Shown here in pieces: positions 30,926 through 38,092 of a DNA stretch of 43,179 nt (position 1 is the stretch's first letter; every line of letters starts with the position of its first letter). Position numbers and translations under genes: made by a program. A model generated the notes under the pieces. It made no database searches. It had not been told where the DNA came from and saw only the letters and a program-made list of their open reading frames with translations. Where the stretch lies: NCBI GenBank assembly GCA_934254925.1, contig CAKQMD010000013.1:1-43179 (forward strand), read 5' to 3'. Source of the DNA: an uncultured Alphaproteobacteria bacterium (GTDB lineage: Bacteria; Pseudomonadota; Alphaproteobacteria; RF32; CAG-239).

Positions 30926-32584
30926 TTAATAATGAATTGTTTCCAAAACCGGATATACCAAAGTAAAGTCAGCAACTTCCATGTCTGCAATGAGACGCGG
31001 TTGACCTTCGTTGTTCAGCGGCGTATAAGTCCAGCCTTTTTTGTAGTTGTCTTGATCGACAAAAGACAAAACGGCCGGAGCAAAGTTTTTGCCGTTTGAA
31101 CAATAAGTTCCGCTGATTATTTGGTTGCATTTTCCGTTTTGAACGGGTGAAGAGCATACTCTTGCACCTTTAGCGGCAGCTGTTGCAGCATCGTAATAGA
31201 ACGTTTCAGATGTATTGTCTGTTTCGTTTACCAAAACGATGACTTTGCTCCATACTTCAGTTGCGATAACCTTTTCCTTGCGGGCATGGTCACCATAACC
31301 GTGAGTGCGGAATTTTGCAATCAGAACGCCTTTTTCAGGATCTTCGGGAGTGGGCTCTTCTTTTTTAGGAGCTCGCCAAGTGATTGTTGCGTTTAAGGAT
31401 TTCTCCTGTCCGGCAACAACAACTTTCACCGTCAGATTTAAGATTTTATATTCGTACTCTGCATCACTGCGAGTAGAATATGCTTCTTCTGCCAAAACGA
31501 TATTTTGAGTCAGGCTGTTTAAGGCCATCGTCTTACCGTTTTCTTTATAAGTTACTTCCGTATTTAATACAGAGGTAACGGTTTGGTTGTTTCCTCCAGT
31601 GAAAGAGAACACCTGAGAAACAGTCTGGCGACTGCCTTCATATGTTTCGTCAGAGAAAGAAACTGCAGAAGAAGAAACGGCGCTGCGGTTCATGGCGGCG
31701 TTATCCAAAGAGGTAACGTCGATGAGTTGGTTAGACAGTCCTGATACCATCCAGTTACGATTATAATTCAATGAGAAAGCTTCGTCACCTTTCATTGTCC
31801 AACGGCGTACGGCGTCAACCGTCGAAATTCCGTCAGCGTTAAACACTTCTACGAGTTTAACCAAGTTATAATCGTCTTCAATGGTCGGAATGTCTTCTCC
31901 TTCCGGTACAATGACCAGGCGGAAAGGTTTCCAAGTGAAGTTGCCTTCACGAGGTTCGCCGTTGCTCATAATGATGATTTCTTCCGAAATCACATTATAA
32001 GAAGTCCAGGCTTTTGCTCCCCAAGCTTCTGTCATTTCCAAGCGGTTTTCGCCGTTTTCAACGGAAGCGATCACTGCCGGAGTGAAAGAAACTTTGTAAG
32101 CGGTTCCAAAATTCAATTCGAATTTGCTTGGGTTTTCCAAACGTAAAGAATTGAAATATTTTCCGTACTCACAGTTAACTGTTTGTTCGGAAAAATTGAA
32201 ACTGTTTACATGGGATTTAAAAACTTCAAGTTCGCTTTCGCGGATGAATTGAAGTTTTGTGGCTCCGAAGTGAGCTTTGGCAATCGTTTCATATTTCACA
32301 CTGTCTTTTACCGTAAAGGTTTCGTCACCTTTTTGGTATTTGACGTTGGCAAAATAATAAGCGCTGTCCAAAACTTGTGCTTCGGTTTCGCTCTGAGAAT
32401 ATTCCCGGAAGAAAATCTCAGAACCAAGGGCTGTTAACCCAATGGCATCAGCCTTGTCAACATTGTCGGGAATTTCCGGTAGGTCAAGTTCTGCAAAGAC
32501 TGTTTGATCAGAACAAGAAGATACCATAACCATAGCAGCGATCATCATGATGATCAGACCTGCAACATTTTTCAAATTTTTCAT
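30926..32584 (-). CDS. Large surface lipoprotein, Bacteroidota-like, function unknown
   Basis: 552 residues. A type II signal peptide (VAGLIIMMIAAMVMVSSC) has lipobox VSSC, followed by SDQ; in Bacteroidota an S-D-rich sequence just after the lipidated Cys directs lipoproteins to the cell surface, and this is a partial match. The rest is beta-rich (TYKENGKTMALNSLTQNIVL, YKILNLTVKVVVAGQEKSLNATITW) with a Pro/Glu linker KKEEPTPEDPEKG near residue 420 and a C-terminal domain with three cysteines (RVCSSPVQNGKCNQIISGTYCSNG shape). Start ATG 32584 has an A/T-rich leader with no ribosome site. I recognise no named family. It looks acquired from a Bacteroidota donor. Confidence 0.7.
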   Translation of the reverse strand: MKNLKNVAGLIIMMIAAMVMVSSCSDQTVFAELDLPEIPDNVDKADAIGLTALGSEIFFREYSQSETEAQVLDSAYYFANVKYQKGDETFTVKDSVKYETIAKAHFGATKLQFIRESELEVFKSHVNSFNFSEQTVNCEYGKYFNSLRLENPSKFELNFGTAYKVSFTPAVIASVENGENRLEMTEAWGAKAWTSYNVISEEIIIMSNGEPREGNFTWKPFRLVIVPEGEDIPTIEDDYNLVKLVEVFNADGISTVDAVRRWTMKGDEAFSLNYNRNWMVSGLSNQLIDVTSLDNAAMNRSAVSSSAVSFSDETYEGSRQTVSQVFSFTGGNNQTVTSVLNTEVTYKENGKTMALNSLTQNIVLAEEAYSTRSDAEYEYKILNLTVKVVVAGQEKSLNATITWRAPKKEEPTPEDPEKGVLIAKFRTHGYGDHARKEKVIATEVWSKVIVLVNETDNTSETFYYDAATAAAKGARVCSSPVQNGKCNQIISGTYCSNGKNFAPAVLSFVDQDNYKKGWTYTPLNNEGQPRLIADMEVADFTLVYPVLETIHY

Positions 32585-32692
32585 AATTGTTATTTTTTTT
32601 TATTATTTTTACTAAATTAAAAAAAATCTTAAAATTTGCCGGTTGTCATAATGATGGCAACGGTTTTAGAGTCCCTAAAATTATTATTATGT

Positions 32693-32723
32693 CAAAATGT
32701 ATCACTTTTTTGTAATCTTCAAA
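32693..32723 (-). promoter_or_regulatory. Bacteroidota-type promoter-like sequence
   Basis: Minus strand TTTG (32723-32720), 19-bp spacer, ACATTTTG (32700-32693). The Bacteroidota consensus is TTTG-N19-21-TAnnTTTG, so the -7 box differs at its first two bases. About 110 bp upstream of the lipoprotein start. Confidence 0.45.
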
Positions 32724-32919
32724 AAAATGTTTTACATGTATTCGTTCATAAAAATAAAATATAAAAGGACCTAAAAGGAAATAATAAGATTTTGTCAATT
32801 ATTACTATAGCAGATTTTACGGGGATTGGCAATAAAAACTTGAATCTAAAAGAGAAAAAAACGTTTTTTTTAAGGTTTTGTTAAGGAATGATAAAATTGA
32901 CGGAATTGCAGAAAATAAC
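32724..32919. other. AT-rich intergenic region upstream of the Bacteroidota-like pair
   Basis: Together with 32585-32692 this is a 390-base divergent region without a coding frame I would support. It is strongly AT-rich, with poly-A/T tracts, and probably contains the right edge of the transferred segment. No terminal inverted repeats or tRNA remnant were found. Confidence 0.4.
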
Positions 32920-32948
32920 TTGCGCGTTACTGAAAAAGGGTGTATGAT
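32920..32948 (+). promoter_or_regulatory. Putative sigma-70 promoter of the 307-residue protein gene
   Basis: TTGCGC (32920-32925), 17-bp spacer, TATGAT (32943-32948), 26 bp upstream of ATG 32975. Confidence 0.6.
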
Positions 32949-32974
32949 TGTGCCGTCATCACGGGGGATGAGGC

Positions 32975-33898
32975 ATGAAAAACTTTGGGTATAAACAGAT
33001 TTGTTCATTCTGGAAAAGGCGCCTACCGCTTAAAAAAGCCGCCCTTGCCGTTTGCTTGGCCGCTGCGGCGGGTTTGAGCGGCGGTTATCAGTTGGCAAAA
33101 AGTGTTTGGGGAAAGAAAATTGCCGAAAAAGAAGAATTTTTAGAGCAAAAAAATGCGGAATACCAAGCCGGAATCGCGGAAAGAGACGCTCAGATTCGCG
33201 AGTTGGAACTCAACAGGCTCTGGCGCGAGGAACAAAATCAGGCAGCGCTTGATTCGGTTGCCGCAACCTCCTTTCACTATACACCGGCTAATAACTATTT
33301 GAAATATCTTATGAAAACTCCGGGACAGGAATATAGGCTCTGGCAGGAAAAGGCTGCTTCCGAGTCGCGGCGGCAAATTTATCATTACACCGAACGGGAA
33401 AGGCAGGCTTTTTTGAAAGAAAGCAGCGCTAAGGCCGCCAAGAAGATTAAAAGCGGGCAGCGCGACTCGGTGTTTTTGGGATTGGCGGAATATAAAAATG
33501 CCAGGTTGGAGGATATGGACCGGATTTATCAGTTGGGTGACAGCGAGGCTCGGAGGGAATACAGACGTTATCTGAGAATGGGGAAAAGGTCCTTGCGTCG
33601 AGAATTGGAGGCGGTGTCGGCTTTGATGGAGACCAAGCAAAAGGCTCAGATCTATCAGGAAGTCGGAGAAATCGTGGCCGATTATCACAAGGTTTGGTTT
33701 TTGCGCGATTTGCTGCGGGTTGCCGCCATCGTCGACGAGAACAACAAAATGGTCAAAGAGCTCAGCACGGTCGACAAGGCACAGTATCGTCGGGATTCTT
33801 TGGCCTTTGAGGTCGAAAAAATAAAAAAACAGGAGCTACTGCGGCAAAAACAGCAAGAGGCTTGGCAGAAGTTCAGGCAACAACACGGATATTATTAA
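32975..33898 (+). CDS. Membrane-anchored coiled-coil protein, function unknown
   Basis: 307 residues. A basic cytosolic start (FWKRRLPLKKAAL), one span (AVCLAAAAGLSGGYQLAKSV), then a mostly helical, very charged periplasmic or cytosolic part with a coiled coil at about 48-95 (KKIAEKEEFLEQKNAEYQAG onward) and further helices (ARREYRRYLRMGKRSLRRELEAVSALMETK; KIKKQELLRQKQQEAWQKFRQQ). No family recognised. It is followed by the beta-helix-like gene after 18 bp, so the two are an operon. Base and codon use match the host, unlike the segment upstream. Confidence 0.7.
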   Translation: MKNFGYKQICSFWKRRLPLKKAALAVCLAAAAGLSGGYQLAKSVWGKKIAEKEEFLEQKNAEYQAGIAERDAQIRELELNRLWREEQNQAALDSVAATSFHYTPANNYLKYLMKTPGQEYRLWQEKAASESRRQIYHYTERERQAFLKESSAKAAKKIKSGQRDSVFLGLAEYKNARLEDMDRIYQLGDSEARREYRRYLRMGKRSLRRELEAVSALMETKQKAQIYQEVGEIVADYHKVWFLRDLLRVAAIVDENNKMVKELSTVDKAQYRRDSLAFEVEKIKKQELLRQKQQEAWQKFRQQHGYY

Positions 33899-33916
33899 AG
33901 TCAAGAAGGATACATC

Positions 33917-34765
33917 ATGCATATGAGATCTGCCGAAGAGCTCGGCTATTTTGTAAAGAGGAAGCCCGAAATCATCAAACAGTTGCCGGTTATCGATGTT
34001 TCGCAAAATTTGAATGATCGTTTGCCGGACGTTTTCGTGCCGGCGTTTGGCGCCAATTTGTTGCTCGAAAAAGCCAATTATTGCTGTTTTCGGACGGAAC
34101 CGGTCGTGGCGGAAGAAGTGCGTTACGATGCTTTTCGGTTGGTCGCGCTGCGGGATTTCAGCACGGCCATGGGACGGCGCGTCGAAGCCGGAACGCTCGG
34201 CGGAATCATGGATTGCAAAAGCCATTTGTCCCATGACGGCTCCTGGATTGAGGAAAACTCGGTGATGTTGGCCGGGGTGATGACCGGCAGGTCTTTTTTG
34301 GGCGGAGAAAGCGTCCTCTGCCATGCCCGGCTCAAAAACAGCCTGGTGACGGAAAAATCGCTCATTTATCAGAGTTGGTGCGAGGAGGCCATCGTTAAAC
34401 GCAGCGATATTCGGGAGAGTTGTTCGGCAACGGCCTCTTTGGTCGAAAACAGCAGGTTTCGGGATCGGGTGCATGTTTACGGCAGCGCGTCTCCGGCGCA
34501 AGGGAGCGGCCGATTGTTTCTGTCTTGCGTTTCCGACTGCGATTTGCGCTTTGTGCACGCCAGCGATTGCATTTTGCGGCATGAAAAGCTGAGTGGCGAG
34601 GCGACGCAAGCGAAAAAGCTGCATCAATACGTCAGCGGTAGCGGGGATATGCAGCGTCTGCTTGAGGCCATTTGGGAAAACGTTGAAAACAAGACGCCGA
34701 AAGCCGGGCGGAAGAAAGACGGCTTTTGGCGGCGGTTGAAGGACTGGTTCGGCAACCAACGTTAA
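33917..34765 (+). CDS. Beta-helix-like protein, function unknown
   Basis: 282 residues, no signal peptide. Residues about 90-200 have short repeated turns of the type found in left-handed beta-helix/hexapeptide proteins (VEAGTLGGIMDCKSHLSHDGSWIEENSVMLAG, RSFLGGESVLCHARLKNSLV, AIVKRSDIRESCSATASLVE as landmarks), roughly like E. coli YdcK, whose function is also uncertain. The C-terminus is basic (KAGRKKDGFWRRLKDWFGNQR). Nine or more cysteines make disulfide or metal roles conceivable. AAGAAGGA precedes ATG 33917. It is co-transcribed with the coiled-coil gene upstream. Confidence 0.6.
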   Translation: MHMRSAEELGYFVKRKPEIIKQLPVIDVSQNLNDRLPDVFVPAFGANLLLEKANYCCFRTEPVVAEEVRYDAFRLVALRDFSTAMGRRVEAGTLGGIMDCKSHLSHDGSWIEENSVMLAGVMTGRSFLGGESVLCHARLKNSLVTEKSLIYQSWCEEAIVKRSDIRESCSATASLVENSRFRDRVHVYGSASPAQGSGRLFLSCVSDCDLRFVHASDCILRHEKLSGEATQAKKLHQYVSGSGDMQRLLEAIWENVENKTPKAGRKKDGFWRRLKDWFGNQR

Positions 34766-34769
34766 AAGC

Positions 34770-35100
34770 TTGAGAAAAATCCTGATTTATGAATCGGTTA
34801 GAGACTTTTCTTTTTTGTGGGTAGAATCGGCTTCATGACATTTTTTGCTTGAAGAATCTTTTTATCTGTTATAAATTCTCGACAGTTTGTGACTTTATGT
34901 CGTTTGGGCCGCAAGTGAAGATTTCTCCCGGATTTGCGGTGTCGGTAACACCTGGAGGCCTTGTGCCGAGGGTATGACGGCGCTCCGATGAAAGGTTTGC
35001 GAATCTTGGCTGGCGGCCGAAGACATAAGTTTTTGGGAGAGACGGATTTATCTTGATCTCTTGTTTTTAACCTAATCAGCTTGAAGGAGCTTTATAAACC
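34770..35100 (+). other. Long leader region upstream of ppdK
   Basis: 335 bases without a gene. A possible promoter is TTGCTT (34845-34850) with TATAAA (34870-34875), spacer 19. Downstream, 34938-34997 is GC-rich and foldable: GGTGT-CGGTA-ACACC, then GGAGGCC...GGCGCTCC enclosing GCCG/CGGC. I recognise no riboswitch class. A GAAGGAG ribosome site lies at 35082-35088. Confidence 0.45.
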
Positions 35101-37791
35101 ATGAGTAAATGGGTATATACATTTGGAAACGGCCAAGCCGAAGGCGACGCCAGCATGAGAAATCTCCTCGGCGGTAAGGGTGCCAACTTAGCGGAAATGA
35201 ACAAAGTCGGCTTGCCTGTTCCTCCGGGGTTTACCGTAACAACAGAAGTTTGTACATATTACTACAACAATAACAAAACTTATCCCGCTGACCTCAAAGA
35301 CCAGGTTAGAGAGGCTGTTGCCAGCGTCGAAAAGATCATGGGCAAAAAGTTTGCCGACGCCAATAATCCGCTGTTGTTCTCGGTTCGTTCCGGTGCTCGC
35401 GTTTCCATGCCGGGTATGATGGACACTGTGTTGAACCTCGGTTTGAACGACGAAACAGTCAAGGCTTTGGCCAAGGCTTCCGGTTCCGAAAGATTTGCTT
35501 ATGATTCATACCGCCGCTTCCTGCAGATGTTCTCTGATGTGGTGCTCGGTGCTGATCTTGAGCTCTATGAAGAAGCTTTGGAAAACATGAAGAAATCCAA
35601 AGGCTACAAAGCCGATACCGATCTGACAGCCGAAGATTTGAAAGAACTGGTCAACGAATATAAAGAAATCGGCAAAAAACTCGGCAAAGTTGTGCCGCAG
35701 GATCCTTGGGAGCAGCTGTGGGCCGGTATCGGCGCCGTGTTCGGTTCCTGGATGGTCGACCGTGCCATTACCTATCGTAAATTAAACAATATTCCGGGTG
35801 ACTGGGGTACTGCCGTTAACGTTCAGACCATGGTGTTCGGTAATGCCGGCGACGACTGCGCTACCGGCGTGTGCTTCTCGCGCGACCCGGCAACCGGCGA
35901 AAACGTTTACTACGGCGAATATTTGGTCAATGCTCAAGGCGAGGACGTGGTGGCCGGTATTCGTACGCCGCAGCCGATGGCTTCCAAAGGCGACGGAACT
36001 TCCCTGGAAGAAAAATGGCCGCACCTGTATCAGGAATTGGTCGATGTCCGTAACAAGCTGGAAGACCACTATAAAGACATGCAGGATATGGAATTTACCA
36101 TTGAACACGGCAAATTGTGGATGTTGCAGTGCCGTAACGGTAAACGCACGGCCGCTGCTGCCGTTCGCATGGCCGTTGAGATGGTGGAAGAAGGCTTGTT
36201 GAACAAGGAAGAAGCCATTATGCGCGTCGGTGCCGACCAGCTTGACCAGCTGTTGCACCCGATGTTGGATCCGAAAGCCAAGAGAAACGTTATCGCCACC
36301 GGTTTGCCGGCTTCTCCGGGGGCCGCTGTCGGCCGTGCCGTATTCAGTGCCGAAGATGCCGAAAATTGGGCTGCCAAAGGTGAAAAAGTCATCCTTATCC
36401 GTAACGAAACTTCTCCGGAAGACATTGGCGGTATGCATGCCTCCCAGGGCGTGATTACGGCTCGCGGCGGTATGACCTCTCATGCGGCGGTGGTTGCCCG
36501 CGGTATGGGTACTCCCTGCGTTTCCGGGTCTCATGAAATTCACATCGATTATGCCAAGAAGACTATGACGACCGATAGCGGCGTGGTCATTAAAGAAGGC
36601 GATTGGGTCTCTTTGGACGGTGCCAAAGGCCAGATTATCGAAGGTCAGGTTCCGACGGTTAAAGCCGACACCAATACCGGTAACTTCGGCAAATTGATGA
36701 GCTGGGTCGATGAAATTCGCACCATGGAAGTTCGTGCCAATGCCGAGACGCCGAAAGACGCTCAGCAGGCTCGTGACTTTGGCGCACAGGGTATCGGTTT
36801 GGCTCGTACGGAACATATGTTCTTTGACGCCGATCGTATTCCTGACATGCGCGCCATGATTTTGGCTGACAACGAGGAAGGCCGCCGTGCCGCTTTGGCT
36901 CGTCTGCTGCCGTATCAGAAACAGGACTTCAAAGACCTGTTCAAGATCATGGAAGGTCTGCCGGTGGTTATCCGTCTGTTGGATCCTCCTTTGCACGAGT
37001 TCCTGCCGCATACCGATGCTGAAATGCAGGAATTGGCCAATAAAATGGGCATGACCTTGGAAAAAGTCAAACAGCGGGCAAATGCTCTGCACGAAGCCAA
37101 CCCGATGCTTGGCCACCGCGGTTGCCGTCTGCCGATTACCTATCCGGAAATCTGCGAAATGCAAACTCGCGCCATTTTGGAAGCCGCTTTGGAATGCGAT
37201 GCCGAAGGCATTAAAGTGTTGCCGGAAATCGAAGTTCCTCTGACCGGTTCCAAGAAAGAGCTGGATATCGTCAAAGCCATTATTGATACGACTGCCGAGA
37301 AGATCTTTGCCGAAAAAGGTAAAAAGATCAAATATGAAGTCGGTTCAATGATTGAATTGCCGCGTGCGGCCCTGAAGGCTGACGAATTGGCTCAATCTGC
37401 CGAGTTCTTCGGTTTCGGTACCAACGACCTGACGCAAACGACTCTGGGTATGAGCCGTGACGATACCGGTGCCATTTTGGACGAATACCGCGCTCGCGGC
37501 GTTTATGTGGCTGACCCGTTTGCTTCAATCGACGTCGAAGGCGTCGGCTGCCTGGTGAAACTGGCTTGTGAAAAAGCTCGCTGCTCCAATCCGAAGATTT
37601 GGTTGGGTGTTTGCGGCGAACACGGCGGTGATCCGGCATCAATCGACTTCTTCCAGACTTGCGGCATGAATTACGTTTCCTGCTCGCCGTTCCGCGTGCC
37701 GGTTGCCCGTTTGGCTGCTGCTCAGGCTGCGGTTCGTCATAAAAACGACAAGAAGGAAGACGGTTCTTGCTGCTGCAAGAAGGCTTGCTAA
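35101..37791 (+). CDS. ppdK: Pyruvate, phosphate dikinase
   Basis: Interconverts pyruvate, ATP and phosphate with phosphoenolpyruvate, AMP and pyrophosphate; in many anaerobes and in alphaproteobacteria it links glycolysis and gluconeogenesis. 896 residues: N-terminal ATP-grasp (NLLGGKGANLAEMNKVGLPVPPGF; SVRSGARVSMPGMMDTVLNLGL), the swivelling phosphohistidine domain with GGMTSHAAVVARGMG (His 461), and the C-terminal PEP-binding TIM barrel with LGHRGCRL, GTNDLTQTTLG and the catalytic GVCGEHGGDP (Cys 838). All key residues are present. The extreme C-terminus is odd: a lysine-rich linker then CCCKKAC, five cysteines not typical of the family. Codon choice is more biased than neighbours, suggesting high expression. 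Confidence 0.98.
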   Translation: MSKWVYTFGNGQAEGDASMRNLLGGKGANLAEMNKVGLPVPPGFTVTTEVCTYYYNNNKTYPADLKDQVREAVASVEKIMGKKFADANNPLLFSVRSGARVSMPGMMDTVLNLGLNDETVKALAKASGSERFAYDSYRRFLQMFSDVVLGADLELYEEALENMKKSKGYKADTDLTAEDLKELVNEYKEIGKKLGKVVPQDPWEQLWAGIGAVFGSWMVDRAITYRKLNNIPGDWGTAVNVQTMVFGNAGDDCATGVCFSRDPATGENVYYGEYLVNAQGEDVVAGIRTPQPMASKGDGTSLEEKWPHLYQELVDVRNKLEDHYKDMQDMEFTIEHGKLWMLQCRNGKRTAAAAVRMAVEMVEEGLLNKEEAIMRVGADQLDQLLHPMLDPKAKRNVIATGLPASPGAAVGRAVFSAEDAENWAAKGEKVILIRNETSPEDIGGMHASQGVITARGGMTSHAAVVARGMGTPCVSGSHEIHIDYAKKTMTTDSGVVIKEGDWVSLDGAKGQIIEGQVPTVKADTNTGNFGKLMSWVDEIRTMEVRANAETPKDAQQARDFGAQGIGLARTEHMFFDADRIPDMRAMILADNEEGRRAALARLLPYQKQDFKDLFKIMEGLPVVIRLLDPPLHEFLPHTDAEMQELANKMGMTLEKVKQRANALHEANPMLGHRGCRLPITYPEICEMQTRAILEAALECDAEGIKVLPEIEVPLTGSKKELDIVKAIIDTTAEKIFAEKGKKIKYEVGSMIELPRAALKADELAQSAEFFGFGTNDLTQTTLGMSRDDTGAILDEYRARGVYVADPFASIDVEGVGCLVKLACEKARCSNPKIWLGVCGEHGGDPASIDFFQTCGMNYVSCSPFRVPVARLAAAQAAVRHKNDKKEDGSCCCKKAC

Positions 37792-37860
37792 GCAACATTT
37801 CCCGGTTTTCCCGCTTTGAGGCGCAGGTCTGAAAGTTGAGGAAAGCTCGGAAAGCCATGA

Positions 37861-37893
37861 AAACTGCCCGGTTTTTCCGGGCAGTTTTTTGTT
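37861..37893 (+). terminator. Intrinsic terminator of ppdK
   Basis: AAACTGCCCGG (37861-37871) pairs with CCGGGCAGTTT (37877-37887), loop TTTTT, followed by a T-rich tail. Confidence 0.92.
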
Positions 37894-37904
37894 TTTAAAA
37901 CAAG

Positions 37905-37933
37905 TTGCTTTTTATGAAAATATCTTCTATTAA
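37905..37933 (+). promoter_or_regulatory. Putative sigma-70 promoter of the AIPR-like gene leader
   Basis: TTGCTT (37905-37910), 17-bp spacer, TATTAA (37928-37933). It would start a ~135-nt leader ending at the terminator at 38046-38078. Confidence 0.6.
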
Positions 37934-38003
37934 TATAGGTGCAGGTTTCCGAACGATTTTGTTCGTTAAGCCTCCAATCTTTAACTTGTACAGAGATGTG
38001 GGT

Positions 38004-38063
38004 ATGCATTTGACATTTTCTGCTGCGGCGGAAGAGAGGTGTATTTTGCATTTCTGTATGTGA
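38004..38063 (+). CDS. Possible 19-residue leader peptide
   Basis: ATG 38004 opens a 20-codon frame ending in TGA at 38061-38063. It begins after TGTGGGT, a poor ribosome site. Its last codons cover the left arm and loop of the terminator at 38046-38078, so a translating ribosome could block hairpin formation. Sequence MHLTFSAAAEERCILHFCM has no amino-acid run of a classical attenuator. Speculative. Confidence 0.25.
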   Translation: MHLTFSAAAEERCILHFCM

Positions 38064-38078
38064 AATGCAATTTTTTTT
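38046..38078 (+). terminator. Intrinsic terminator/attenuator just before the AIPR-like gene
   Basis: TTGCATTTC (38046-38054) pairs perfectly with GAAATGCAA (38062-38070), 7-nt loop, followed by T8. The GGAG ribosome site of the next gene begins at 38081. A terminator between a promoter and its gene, with no gene in between, suggests conditional read-through. The ppdK terminator lies upstream and is separate. Confidence 0.8.
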
Positions 38079-38092
38079 ATGGAGATTTGGAT

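Noticed and set aside
33836..34759. A 307-codon minus-strand open frame
   Set aside because: Antisense to the beta-helix-like gene; the plus-strand gene has a ribosome site and operon spacing.
35782..37164. A 460-codon minus-strand open frame
   Set aside because: Entirely antisense to the catalytic core of ppdK; its His/Arg/Gln-rich composition is the mirror of strongly biased ppdK codons.
38046..38078. Reading the hairpin before the AIPR-like gene as the ppdK terminator
   Set aside because: ppdK already has a strong terminator at 37861-37893 and a promoter-like sequence lies between the two.
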